DNA of 64,000 nucleotides from JAUCQB01 sp964586235 (GCA_964586235.1 CAZPIO010000006.1:1-64000), one strand, 5' to 3'; shown: positions 25,651 to 35,203, counted from the stretch's first letter. Notes: generated by a model not told the origin, from the sequence alone. Program-made: numbers and translations.

Positions 25651-28600
25651 ATGCCGAGTGAAATCGACGAACGTACAGCCGGTCAGCCCCCTGCGAACGT
25701 CGATTACATTGACCTGCAGCGCGCTGCTCTGCAGCAGTGGCTCAACCTGTCGAGCGAGGCCGTTCAGGCGGTCGAGGCGCCCGTCGAGCAGAAGTACGAC
25801 TCGGCCGTCAAAACCGCGCAGCGGCGATACGACCAGGCCGTCGCCAAGGTGGAACAACACCTTCAATCGCGGATCCAGGCAGCGAAGCGACAATATGAAG
25901 AGCAAGTCCGGCGGATCGAGGATTTGTATGCGTCCGATCTCCAGACCCTGCAGGCCAACACCGCCACGCTGCGTTCACGAATCGAGCACGAAACGCGGGT
26001 TGTCCGCCAGAAGGCGAAGGCCAAGCTGGATCAGGAAGTCTGGCTGAGCGACAGCGTCGGGCAGGCGACAAGGGAGCATGCCGCCAAGGACCTGAAGCAA
26101 TTCAGGGAAGACTTCCCAGCCAAAGAGGCGGTGATCGAACAACTCCGCGAGCAGGCCGACTGGTTATTGTACCAGTACAACCAGACGGCCCTGGCGGACA
26201 TGGAGGACCCGCCCGGACAGATGCCGGAGTCGAGCAGTCCCCTGGGGGCGTTTGAGGGGGAGATCGAACGGGCTCAACAACAGATTGAGCTTCTGGCCGG
26301 TCTCGGCTGGCCCGGTGTGCTGGGCGGCGCCCGGCCGTACCTGGTTGGGACTCTGGTATGCGTATCGGCCGTGGGCCTGGCCGCTCTGCCGCACCTGTTG
26401 CGGTGGCCCGGCTGGCCGTCGTTCGCAATCATGGGGCCTGTCGCGTTTGTGCTGGGTGCGGGCGCGGTCTTCGCGGTGATGAAGGCGATCTCGCCCGCCG
26501 CCACCGCCCGCGTCCGCGACGCCTACATCCCGGTGCGGGGTACGCTGGCCAACGCCCGACTTGCCTTGGGCCAATACGCCGAGCAGTTCCACCGGCGTAT
26601 CGAGCAGCAGCAAGTTGAAGCGAACGCCAAGCGCGAGGATGAACTGCAGCTCGCGATGCGAAGGCACGATACGGAAATGGCCGAGGCACAGAAGAAGTTC
26701 GACTCTTCGATTCGAAAGGCTGAAGAAGCCCACTCCTGGCTGGAGCAGGAGATCCATGAGCGCCACGCGGTCAATCGACGGCGAGCGGATGAAGAGGGTC
26801 TGCCGCTCATTTCCAGGCTCGAGGAGAGACGGGAGCGCGCGCTCGCTGCCCTTCGCAAGCGGTTCGACCGGGCGATGTCGGCTTGCCAGGCCGCTCGCGA
26901 CCAGGCACGGAGCGAGCTTGAAACGCGATGGCGCAAGGGCCTGGCGGACATTCAGGCCTTCCTCGACCGGACGGCCACCTTCGACCCGCGCGTGCTGCTC
27001 GACTGGAACGATCCGGAGTGGCAGCAGTGGCGGCCGACGGGCCGATCCAGCTCCGTCGTCCGCTTCGGGCAGATCGAGATCGAGACCAGGCATCTGGCGG
27101 AGAGCGTACTCAAGCTCGGCCACTTCGCGCCCGATCATCCGGGCGGGCTTCACGTTCCGGCCGTCCTGTCGTTCCCGAGCCGTTGTTCGCTGTTGCTCCA
27201 GACGGGCCAGCAGGGCCGGGAAGAATCCATCTCCCTGCTTCAGGCGGTCATGGCCCGGCTGCTGACCTCGCTGCCGCCCGGCCGTGTGCGCTTCACGATC
27301 GTCGATCCCGTCGGCCTCGGCCGCAACTTCGCCGGGTTCATGCACCTGGCCGACTACCAGGAGGCCCTGGTTGACTCGCGCATCTGGACGGAAAGCTCGC
27401 ACATCGAGCAACGGCTCACCGACCTGACGAACCACATGGAGAACGTCATCCAGAAGTACCTCCGCAACGAGTTCGAATCGATCGACGCATACAACAAGCA
27501 GGCCGGCGAACTCGCCGAGCCATACCGCTTCCTGGTCGTCGCCGATTTTCCGGCCGGTTTCAACGAAGAGGCCGCCCGGCGGCTCGGCAGCATCGTCAGC
27601 AGCGGGGCCCGCTGCGGCGTATACACTCTCATCGCCCACGACACGCGCCAATCCCTGCCGATCGGCCTGCAAATCGACGACATCAAGGCCCGCAGCCTTC
27701 ACCTGGCGTACAAGGGCAACCGATTCGTCTGGCAGGATGAGGTGTTCAGACAGTTTCCGCTGTCGGTCGATTCGCCGCCAACCGAGTCAACGTTGACGCG
27801 GCTGATGCACGCCGTCGGCAACCTCGCCCGTGATGCCAACCGCGTCGAGGTGCCCTTCGACACCATCGCCCCGTCGCCGGAGCGGACGTGGTCCAGCGAC
27901 GCGGCCGACGAGTTACGGATTCCGATCGGGCGGACAGGCGCGGTTCGGATTCAGGAGCTGAGGCTGGGCAAAGGTGTTGCCCAGCATGCGTTGATCGCCG
28001 GCAAAACCGGGTCCGGCAAATCCACGCTGCTGCACGTGATGATCACCAACCTGGCCCTCTGGTATTCGCCGGAGGAAGTCGAGTTGTACCTGATCGACTT
28101 CAAGAAAGGCGTCGAGTTCAAGACCTACGCCACGCACGACCTGCCCCATGCTCGGGCGGTGGCTATCGAGAGCGACCGCGAGTTCGGACTGAGCGTGCTG
28201 CGACGGCTGGACGGGGAGATGAACCGTCGCGGCGACCTGCTCCGCCGCGCCGGGGTGCAGGATATGCCCGCCTATCGACAGGCGACAGGGCAGAAGATGC
28301 CGCGCACGCTGCTGATGGTGGACGAGTTCCAGGTCTTCTTCTCCGAGGACGACAAGCTGGCCCAGGACGCGGCGATTCTGCTCGACCGGCTGGTGCGGCA
28401 AGGCCGCGCGTTCGGCATCCACGTGATTCTCGGCTCGCAGACGCTGGGCGGTGCGTCGGGCCTGGCCCGCAGCACCATCGGCCAGATGGCCGTTCGCGTT
28501 GCTCTCCAGTGTTCCGACGCGGATTCCAGGCTGATCCTCGACGATGAGAATGCCGCCGCCCGGCTGCTCTCGCGGCCGGGTGAGGCCATCTACAACGACG

Positions 28601-29622
28601 CCGGCGGTCTGCTCACCGGCAACAGTCCGTTCCAGACCGCCTGGCTGGCCGACGACCGCCGCGACGAACTGCTCGACCGCGTCTCTCAGAAAGCCCGCGA
28701 ACGAAGGATTGAAGGCGAACCGTTAATCGTGTTCGAGGGTAATGCGCCATCGGACATCGGCAAGAATCGGCTGCTCGCGCGGCTGCTGTCGGCTCCGAAC
28801 TGGCCGGTCACCTCGGCCGCGCCGCAGGCCTGGCTGGGCGAGGCCGTGGCGATCAAGGATCCGACCTCCGTCGCCTTCCGGCGCCAGAGCGGGTCGAATG
28901 TGCTCATGGTCGGCCAGCGGGACGAGGCTTCGCTGGCGATGATGGCCTCGGCCATGGTGAGCCTGGCCGCACAGCAGGGTCCGAAGATGGCGCGATTCTA
29001 CATCCTCGACGGCTCGCCCGCCGATTCGCCCTACGCCGGCCATCTGCAGCGCGTCGCATCCATCCTGCCGCACACCACGCGGATGGTCGAGTACCGCGAG
29101 GTGGCCGAGGCGTTTAACGAGATCGTCGCCGAGCTTCACCGGCGGCAGCAGGGCGAGCCGTCAGCGTCGGACGCTTCGATATACCTGCTGATCTACGGCC
29201 TGCAGCGATATCGCACGCTTCGCCGCCAGGAGGACGAATTCAGCTTCAGCCGCTCCGACGAGGACAAGCCGCCGGATCCGGGCCAGCAGTTCGGCGAACT
29301 GCTGCGCGAAGGCCCTCCAGTGGGCATTCACATCCTGGTCTGGGCCGACACGCCGGTCACGCTCGATCGCACTTTCAGCCGTCAGGTCATGCGCGAGTTC
29401 GACAACCGCGTGCTCTTCCAGATGAGCGCCGCTGATTCGAGCAATCTGATCGACTCGCCCGCCGCGAACCGCCTCGGCCTGTACCGGGCCCTGCTGCACA
29501 GCGAGGAGATGGGCCTGCTTGAGCAATTCCGGCCGTATGCGATGCTCCTCGGTGACTGGCTGGACTACGTGGAAAGCCGCTTCCGGCTCATGGCCTCGGC
29601 CCCGGGACACGAGACTGTGTGA
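25651..29622 (+). CDS. FtsK/SpoIIIE-type ATPase of type VII-like secretion cluster
   Basis: A 1323-residue motor ATPase. The N-terminal ~210 residues are coiled coil. Two membrane segments follow (YLVGTLVCVSAVGLAAL and AIMGPVAFVLGAGAVFAV), then another coiled-coil stretch, then tandem FtsK/SpoIIIE-like domains. The middle domain is active-looking: Walker A GKTGSGKST (about residue 785) and Walker B TLLMVDEFQ (about 886). The last domain has a degenerate P-loop (NVLMVGQRDEAS), as in EssC/EccC proteins. The ATG at 25651 follows GGGAG by 8 bases; an in-frame ATG at 25606 overlapping the previous stop is also possible. It is predicted to energise export of the two W-R-D proteins. Confidence 0.88.
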   Translation: MPSEIDERTAGQPPANVDYIDLQRAALQQWLNLSSEAVQAVEAPVEQKYDSAVKTAQRRYDQAVAKVEQHLQSRIQAAKRQYEEQVRRIEDLYASDLQTLQANTATLRSRIEHETRVVRQKAKAKLDQEVWLSDSVGQATREHAAKDLKQFREDFPAKEAVIEQLREQADWLLYQYNQTALADMEDPPGQMPESSSPLGAFEGEIERAQQQIELLAGLGWPGVLGGARPYLVGTLVCVSAVGLAALPHLLRWPGWPSFAIMGPVAFVLGAGAVFAVMKAISPAATARVRDAYIPVRGTLANARLALGQYAEQFHRRIEQQQVEANAKREDELQLAMRRHDTEMAEAQKKFDSSIRKAEEAHSWLEQEIHERHAVNRRRADEEGLPLISRLEERRERALAALRKRFDRAMSACQAARDQARSELETRWRKGLADIQAFLDRTATFDPRVLLDWNDPEWQQWRPTGRSSSVVRFGQIEIETRHLAESVLKLGHFAPDHPGGLHVPAVLSFPSRCSLLLQTGQQGREESISLLQAVMARLLTSLPPGRVRFTIVDPVGLGRNFAGFMHLADYQEALVDSRIWTESSHIEQRLTDLTNHMENVIQKYLRNEFESIDAYNKQAGELAEPYRFLVVADFPAGFNEEAARRLGSIVSSGARCGVYTLIAHDTRQSLPIGLQIDDIKARSLHLAYKGNRFVWQDEVFRQFPLSVDSPPTESTLTRLMHAVGNLARDANRVEVPFDTIAPSPERTWSSDAADELRIPIGRTGAVRIQELRLGKGVAQHALIAGKTGSGKSTLLHVMITNLALWYSPEEVELYLIDFKKGVEFKTYATHDLPHARAVAIESDREFGLSVLRRLDGEMNRRGDLLRRAGVQDMPAYRQATGQKMPRTLLMVDEFQVFFSEDDKLAQDAAILLDRLVRQGRAFGIHVILGSQTLGGASGLARSTIGQMAVRVALQCSDADSRLILDDENAAARLLSRPGEAIYNDAGGLLTGNSPFQTAWLADDRRDELLDRVSQKARERRIEGEPLIVFEGNAPSDIGKNRLLARLLSAPNWPVTSAAPQAWLGEAVAIKDPTSVAFRRQSGSNVLMVGQRDEASLAMMASAMVSLAAQQGPKMARFYILDGSPADSPYAGHLQRVASILPHTTRMVEYREVAEAFNEIVAELHRRQQGEPSASDASIYLLIYGLQRYRTLRRQEDEFSFSRSDEDKPPDPGQQFGELLREGPPVGIHILVWADTPVTLDRTFSRQVMREFDNRVLFQMSAADSSNLIDSPAANRLGLYRALLHSEEMGLLEQFRPYAMLLGDWLDYVESRFRLMASAPGHETV

Positions 29623-29654
29623 CGTCGTGCGCGAGAAGCTCCCGACACTCCGCC

Positions 29655-29790
29655 AGAGGAATCCGAATGACGAAGCTCGAATGACGAAATCAGAATGACG
29701 GATGTCACACCTCGGCTGACCTCATTCGTCATTTGGATTTCGGGCTTCCTTCGTCATTCAGACTTCGTCATTCGTCATTTCGACGAGCCG
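29655..29790. repeat. Inverted GAATGACGAA repeat cluster
   Basis: The left half has several direct GAATGACGAA units (about 29664-29700) and the right half has the reverse complement, TTCGTCATTC, several times (about 29727-29780). The whole can fold into a long imperfect hairpin. The same unit fills 4480-4550 and 5178-5240. Confidence 0.7.
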
Positions 29791-29794
29791 TCTG

Positions 29795-29830
29795 TATAAT
29801 GTCCCTCCCTGCGAACGGGAGGGCTTTTTT
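29795..29830 (+). terminator. Intrinsic terminator overlapping the next gene's leader
   Basis: CCCTCCC (29803-29809) pairs with GGGAGGG (29817-29823) around a 7-base loop, followed by CTTTTTT (29824-29830). A perfect -10 hexamer TATAAT sits at 29795-29800. The GTG start of the next gene follows at 29831, so GGGAGGG is both the 3' arm of the terminator and the likely Shine-Dalgarno. It probably terminates the WXG/FtsK operon. Confidence 0.75.
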
Positions 29831-31075
29831 GTGTCGGGCGCAAACGAACTGGCAATCAAGGGCGGCAGGCCCGTGCGCGATGTCAAATGCAGGCCCTGGC
29901 CCACCTGGCCGGTTGTGTCCGAACAGGAATGGGTGCAGCGGGTTGAGCCCGCGCTCCGCAGCGTTTACCTGTCGGGCGTCGAAGGTCTGCCGGGGCCGCG
30001 GGCCGAGGTGTTCGGCAAGCGCTTCGCCGAATACTGCGGCACGAAGTATGCCCGGCTCGTCAGCCACGGAACCGATGCCATCTCCGCCGCTCTCGCCGCA
30101 GCACTGGACCTCGACGGCAACCGCGACGGCGGGGAAGTCATCCTGCCGAATTACACGTTCATCGCCACGGCCAGCGCCCCGCTCGATCGCCGCTGCACGC
30201 TGGCGTTCGTGGATATCGACCTCGCGACTTTCACCATCGACCCCAAGGCGGTCGAGGCAGCCGTCGTGCCGGGCAGGACGAAAGCGATTCTGCCGGTACA
30301 CCTGACCGGCCATCCGGCGAACATGGCCGCGCTGATGTCGATTGCAGACAGGCATGGCCTGGCGGTCATCGAGGACTGCGCCCAGTCGCACGGAGCCAAA
30401 TGCGACGGCCGCATGACCGGATCCATCGGCCACGCCGGGGCGTTCAGCTTTCAGTCCAGCAAGAACCTGACCGCCGGCGAAGGCGGGGCGGTGACGACTG
30501 ATGATCCCGAGGTGGATGCTCGCGTGGAGGCATTCATGGACGTCGGGCGGCTGCCGGCTCGCGGTCGCTGGGAATACCCGCGGTTCGGCTGGAACTTCCG
30601 GCCCAGCGAGTATCTCGCGACCCTGCTGACCCTGCGCCTCGAGGACCTGGAGGCGCAGACGCGGCATCGTGAGCGAACGGCCAGCTATCTGTCGCAACGG
30701 CTTGCCCAGATCCCCGGCGTCACACCGCCTCGACCGGCGGCATGGTGCACGCGGCACGCGTATCACCTGTACAGCATTCTGATCGCGCCCGATGAGTTCG
30801 GCGGCCGGACCCGCGACGATGTGGTGGAGGCGTTGCGGGCCGAGGGCATTCCCTGCATGGCCGGCTACACTACCCCGCTCTCGGACGTCCCGGCCATCTC
30901 GCAGATTCGAAGCAGATGCCCGGAGGCCATCCGCGTGCTGCCGTGTCCGAACACGGAGAACGCCTGCCGACACGCCATCTGGCTGGCCCAGCAGATGATG
31001 CTGGCCGACGAGCGGGACATGGACGATATTGCCGAGGCCTTCGCCAAGGTGCAGAAGGCGTTCGGTCGAAAGTAG
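29831..31075 (+). CDS. DegT/DnrJ/EryC1-family PLP aminotransferase
   Basis: A 414-residue sugar aminotransferase-like protein. It opens ELAIKGGRPVRD, the usual N-terminus of the family, which supports the GTG start at 29831. The cofactor region has VLPNYTFIATASA-type and VIEDCAQSHGA blocks, and the PLP-binding lysine lies in FSFQSSKNLTAGEGGA. DegT enzymes transaminate keto-sugars for surface polysaccharides or antibiotics; some members are dehydratases or regulators. The downstream gene is a secreted glycosidase-like protein about 46 bp away, so co-transcription is possible. Confidence 0.9.
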   Translation: MSGANELAIKGGRPVRDVKCRPWPTWPVVSEQEWVQRVEPALRSVYLSGVEGLPGPRAEVFGKRFAEYCGTKYARLVSHGTDAISAALAAALDLDGNRDGGEVILPNYTFIATASAPLDRRCTLAFVDIDLATFTIDPKAVEAAVVPGRTKAILPVHLTGHPANMAALMSIADRHGLAVIEDCAQSHGAKCDGRMTGSIGHAGAFSFQSSKNLTAGEGGAVTTDDPEVDARVEAFMDVGRLPARGRWEYPRFGWNFRPSEYLATLLTLRLEDLEAQTRHRERTASYLSQRLAQIPGVTPPRPAAWCTRHAYHLYSILIAPDEFGGRTRDDVVEALRAEGIPCMAGYTTPLSDVPAISQIRSRCPEAIRVLPCPNTENACRHAIWLAQQMMLADERDMDDIAEAFAKVQKAFGRK

Positions 31076-31121
31076 CCTGCGCGGGGCTTTGTTCTCGCGC
31101 CTTTGCATGGAGGATTTGATC

Positions 31122-33155
31122 TTGCTACGCCTGTTCACGCGTTCCCTGACCATGTTGCTGGCAGCCGCCACTGTCGCCTCCGCGGCCCAGAAGGCTGCCA
31201 CGCAGCCGGCCCGCCAGCCCGTACCGCGTTCGCAGGGCTTCTTCGGCATGCACTTTGATCTTCATCCCAATCCTGGCGATCCGGCCCTCGGCGCCGACGT
31301 GAGCGAGGACATGGTGCGCAAGTTCCTGGCGCGGGTGAAGCCGGACTTCGTCCAATACGACTGCAAGGGGCACGCGGGCTACCTGGGCTACCCCAACTCG
31401 CAGATCGGCCCGTCGGCTCCGCACATCGTCAACGACTCGCTGGCCATCTGGCGCAAGGTGACCCGGGAAGCGGGCGTCGCCCTGGCGATTCATTTCTCGG
31501 GCCTTTACGACGTGGCCGCCATCGCCGCTCATCCCGAGATGGCGGTGATCAAGGCCGACGGCCAGCCCGACAAGAACGCCACCAGCGTCTTCGGTCCGTA
31601 CGTCGACCAGATCATGATCCCGCAACTCAAAGAAGCGGGCACGAAGTACGACCTGGACGGGGCATGGGTCGACGGCGAATGCTGGGCGGCGCGGCTCGAC
31701 TACTCGCCGGCGGCTTTGGAGGCATGGAAGAAGGAGACCGGCTTCGACGAGGCCCCGAAAAAGCGCGGCGACCCGCACTGGCTCGAGTGGAAGCAGTTTC
31801 ACCGCAAGCACTTCGAGCAGTACGTCGCCCACTGGGTGGACGCCGTGCACGCCGCGTGCCCGAAGATGCAGCTCGCCAGCAACTGGATGTACACGACATT
31901 CATGCCGCGGCCGGTAAGCGCGAAAGTTGACTATCTCTCGGGCGACTACGACCCGGTGAACTCGGTCGATCGCGGGCGGGTCGAGGCCCGCTACCTGGCG
32001 AGCACCGGCATGCCATGGGACCTGCTCGCCTGGGGTTTCGTGCTCGGCCAGTCGGGCATGGGCCACAACTGCAAGCCTGCCGTGCATCTCCAGCAGGAGG
32101 CGGCCGTGGTACTCATGCAGGGCGGGGGCTTTTCGCTCTATTACCAGCCGACGCGCAGCGGCCACATCGCCGACTTCATCACCGAGACCGCCGGGCAGGT
32201 CGCCGATTTCTGCAGGCAGCGGCAGGAGGCCAGTTTCCGCACCACCTCGATTCCGCAAGTGGCTCTGCTGATGTCCAGCGCGGCCATCGAAGACCGCTGC
32301 GACAACATCGGCGCGACCTGGGGGACGTTTGACGAGCTTGTCGGCGTGCTCCACGCGATGCTGGAGCTTCACTACTCGGTGGACATCCTCGCCGAACACC
32401 AGATCGGCGGCAGGCTCCGCGAGTATCCGATGGTGGTCGCACCGGATTTCGATCGCTTTGCCGCGGGCATGCAGGAACAACTACTGGCGTACGTCGAGAA
32501 AGGCGGCCGCCTGATGCTGACCGGCGAGAAGTGCGCACGGCTGTTCGAGCCGGCCCTGGGCGTCAAATTCGAGGGCCAGCCGAAGGAGACTGCCGCGGTG
32601 CTGGCCTCAGCGAAAGGCATGGTCAGCGTCAACGGCGTCTGGCAAAAGGTCTCGCTCACCACCGCCGAGGCCGTCGGCCAGCGTTTCCCGATTAACGACA
32701 CCAGCAAGAACGGCGAGATTGCCGCGACGGTCAACAAGCACGGCAAGGGCACGGTGGGCGCCATTTACGGGCCGGTGGGGCCGAAATTCCTGCGACAGCA
32801 CCACCCCTATCTGCGCGAGTTCATCGGCCAGGTCGCCGCCAGGGTCTGGCCGGAGCCGGACGTGATGATTGACGGCCCGCCCTGCCTCGATGTCTCGTTG
32901 AGAATGATGAAGCAAGGTCAGATCGCCATCCATCTGTTGAACCGGGCCAACGTGCCGACTTCCATCGATTACTCGCTCATCGACTACGTCCCGCCAGTTG
33001 GGCCGGTGAACGTGCGACTGCATCTGCCCGAAAAACCACACGCCGTTCAGTGGGTCCCCGGCGATAAGAGCCTCAAGTGGTCCTGGACCGACGGCATGTT
33101 GAAGGTGATCGTGCCAAGCGTGGATGTTCACGGAGTGATACGTGTCGAGCGATAA
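31122..33155 (+). CDS. Secreted glycosidase-like protein (TIM barrel, GH-A/GH29-like)
   Basis: A 677-residue exported protein. With the TTG at 31122, preceded by GGAGG at an 8-base spacing, the N-terminus MLRLFTRSLTMLLAAATVASA is a good signal peptide; an ATG at 31107 is the alternative. The middle has TIM-barrel strands (FVQYDCKGHAGYLGY, ALAIHFSGLYD, LDGAWVDGECW) in which D and E could be catalytic. A flavodoxin/trimerisation-like domain near 400-530 and a C-terminal beta domain follow, a layout seen in fucosidase or beta-galactosidase relatives. The exact family and substrate are not recognised. Confidence 0.75.
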   Translation: MLRLFTRSLTMLLAAATVASAAQKAATQPARQPVPRSQGFFGMHFDLHPNPGDPALGADVSEDMVRKFLARVKPDFVQYDCKGHAGYLGYPNSQIGPSAPHIVNDSLAIWRKVTREAGVALAIHFSGLYDVAAIAAHPEMAVIKADGQPDKNATSVFGPYVDQIMIPQLKEAGTKYDLDGAWVDGECWAARLDYSPAALEAWKKETGFDEAPKKRGDPHWLEWKQFHRKHFEQYVAHWVDAVHAACPKMQLASNWMYTTFMPRPVSAKVDYLSGDYDPVNSVDRGRVEARYLASTGMPWDLLAWGFVLGQSGMGHNCKPAVHLQQEAAVVLMQGGGFSLYYQPTRSGHIADFITETAGQVADFCRQRQEASFRTTSIPQVALLMSSAAIEDRCDNIGATWGTFDELVGVLHAMLELHYSVDILAEHQIGGRLREYPMVVAPDFDRFAAGMQEQLLAYVEKGGRLMLTGEKCARLFEPALGVKFEGQPKETAAVLASAKGMVSVNGVWQKVSLTTAEAVGQRFPINDTSKNGEIAATVNKHGKGTVGAIYGPVGPKFLRQHHPYLREFIGQVAARVWPEPDVMIDGPPCLDVSLRMMKQGQIAIHLLNRANVPTSIDYSLIDYVPPVGPVNVRLHLPEKPHAVQWVPGDKSLKWSWTDGMLKVIVPSVDVHGVIRVER

Positions 33156-33211
33156 AGCCGTCGCAGGACGACGGCCCGCGCCGCGGGAGAGCCACCGACC
33201 GGAATCGATCC

Positions 33212-33525
33212 ATGGATGTTACTGACGCAATCATCGAGGACGCACCGGACATCCTCACCCTTCAACATCTCGCCTATCAGACAGAGGCGGTTCTCTACAG
33301 CGATTTCGCCATTCCCCCTCTCACCCAGACACTCGAGGATCTGCAGGGGGATTCGGACGAAAGACCATTTTGAAGGCCATGATCGACGGGCGGCTGGTCG
33401 GCTCGGTCAGGGCGAGCGAGCGCGACGGGATCTGCCATATCGGACGACTCATCGTGCATCCCGACTACCGACGAAAAAGCATCGTCGAGGTGCGGCACGT
33501 GCGGTTCAAACCGGGCGAATCATGA
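33212..33525 (+). pseudogene. Broken GNAT acetyltransferase
   Basis: Frame one reads MDVTDAIIEDAPDILTLQHL and onward with AIPPLTQTLEDL, and stops at 33371. Frame two then continues the same protein: TILKAMIDGRLVGSVRASER, GICHIGRLIVHPDYRRKSI. Together they form the N-terminal and central parts of a GNAT enzyme (residue ~50 frameshift, near 33356-33367). After YRRKSI the expected acetyl-CoA loop (Q/R-x-x-G-x-G) and C-terminal half are missing, replaced by 12 unrelated residues and a stop. So the gene has both a frameshift and a 3' truncation. Confidence 0.75.
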
Positions 33526-33565
33526 AACGACGAGTGATCAGTGATCGGGAACGCGAGTCGCAACC

Positions 33566-35140
33566 CTAGTCCACAAACTGAAACGCATAGAGCTTGCAGT
33601 CGCGCATGCGAAGCCGCATCCTGATTGGCTTGCCGGCCAGAGAGCTCACATCCTGCTTGTCGCCCCAGTGTACGGGGAGGCGCACCGAGTTGCCGAACAG
33701 CGGTTCGGCCGCGGCGCCGGAGTAACCGGCGACAGGCTGATCATGGGCGTCGAGCAGTTCCACGCGCACGCTGCCGCCCCCACCGCCGTCGAAGTTCAAT
33801 TCGAGTCGTTTGCCCGCAAAGGTGATCAGCGGGGTAACGATCTCGCCGCCCGCATAGTCGGCGTCGGCGGAGACAAACCCATCCAGCCGCAGGATCGCCC
33901 GATCGATGCCGCCCATGTACTGAGAGGCTGCCGGATCGTCGAACGAGTTGTGATCGCGGTTCTTTCCGTAATAGTAGATCCACAACTCATCACCCATCCG
34001 GACCGGGTTCGGGATCGCCCAGATCCGCTTGGAGCAGAAAGTCCCTTCCGGGCCAACGCCGATGAACGGTTTTCTTCCGCCAACTCGCTGGAAACGCGTC
34101 CCGTCCCGACTGATTGCCAGACGCACGTCCAGCAAGGCCGGGTCCAGCTCATTTTTCGGGCCTCTTCCGAGGTTTGCGCGCTGCGGCGGTATCTGCTTCC
34201 AGTGCCAGTACGCCTGGGCCAGCATGATGTAGACGCTGTCAGCATTGGAGCTGTCCGGATAGCGAACGACTGCGCCGCCGTAGTAATCCACCGGAGGCTG
34301 GGGCGTTGGGGTCCGGTACGTGGCCAGATCGATTTCGTCTGCCCGCATCACCACCGTTTCGTTCTGCCAGTGGATGAGGTCGGTGGATTCCAGTCGCCTG
34401 ACCATGCGCGCCCTCGCGGGCGTGCCTGCCCCAGGGGTGTGGCGGGTGAAGAGCAGGTATTTACGGATCGGTTCATCCCAGAAGATGATGCTCTGGGTAT
34501 CACACTTGCCGATGCGTTGTTCGGAGAAGAATGTCCACTGATAGCCGTCGGGTGACGCATAGATGCGGAACACGGGTTCCCGGTTGTCGTCGTCCGTTTC
34601 ACGAGGGGCGTAGAACTTGCCCTGGGCCTTGTATCGCCGGGTCGGCGGGGCGTTCGGATCCACCCATATGGAATCGACGCCGCCGATGCCGTGCTTGCCG
34701 ACCTCCGCCTTCGACTCGTCGTACCTGCAGAGAGCCGGGTCCGGCTTGACGAAGTGGATGCCATCCGACGATTCCGCATAGGCCGCGAGCTGGACCACTG
34801 GTCCGTCCGCAGCATCTCGAACGGGCAGTATGGCTTTGCCCGCCCCCCAGAAGCGGATTTTGCCGTTTTCGCTGGTGACCGCGCCGCCGCTGCCGCAGGT
34901 CGCCCCCGACTCGCCTTCCCACGGAATGTGACTGGCCAGCAGGGGCTGATTCATCTTGACCGGCGGATTCATGACCAACTGCACGCCGCGGCTCGTGGCG
35001 ACGAACTTTTCGTCGACGAATAACTGCTTTCGCGAACCGACGTCAATGGGCTTCGACGGGGCCTGAGCGGCGCGACACAGACCTGAATCCAGGGCGGCCG
35101 CGACCGCCAGGCTTGTGCACAACAGCTGATAGGGCCTCAT
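33566..35140 (-). CDS. Secreted five-bladed-propeller-type glycosidase-like protein
   Basis: A 524-residue exported protein with a signal peptide (YQLLCTSLAVAAALDSGLCRAA). The rest is rich in beta strands with SSDGIHFVKP, SPDGYQWTFFSEQ, STDLIHWQNE and SRDGTRFQRVG. These 'S.DG..W' turns are typical of five-bladed propellers such as GH43/GH32-like and planctomycete 'glycoside hydrolase' homologs. Near the C-terminus a small beta-sandwich precedes the end. The ATG at 35140 has AAGGAGA 6 bases upstream; a second ATG 15 bases upstream lacks one. The substrate is unknown. Confidence 0.78.
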   Translation of the reverse strand: MRPYQLLCTSLAVAAALDSGLCRAAQAPSKPIDVGSRKQLFVDEKFVATSRGVQLVMNPPVKMNQPLLASHIPWEGESGATCGSGGAVTSENGKIRFWGAGKAILPVRDAADGPVVQLAAYAESSDGIHFVKPDPALCRYDESKAEVGKHGIGGVDSIWVDPNAPPTRRYKAQGKFYAPRETDDDNREPVFRIYASPDGYQWTFFSEQRIGKCDTQSIIFWDEPIRKYLLFTRHTPGAGTPARARMVRRLESTDLIHWQNETVVMRADEIDLATYRTPTPQPPVDYYGGAVVRYPDSSNADSVYIMLAQAYWHWKQIPPQRANLGRGPKNELDPALLDVRLAISRDGTRFQRVGGRKPFIGVGPEGTFCSKRIWAIPNPVRMGDELWIYYYGKNRDHNSFDDPAASQYMGGIDRAILRLDGFVSADADYAGGEIVTPLITFAGKRLELNFDGGGGGSVRVELLDAHDQPVAGYSGAAAEPLFGNSVRLPVHWGDKQDVSSLAGKPIRMRLRMRDCKLYAFQFVD

Positions 35141-35203
35141 GGTCGTCTCCTTCATCCCAAATGCGGTGATCGCAAATCACCAAGCCAGCTTCCAGACAAG
35201 GAC

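Noticed and set aside
26164..27702. 512-residue minus-strand frame inside the FtsK-type ATPase
   Set aside because: Antisense shadow of a strongly coding region; the plus-strand frame carries the ATPase motifs.
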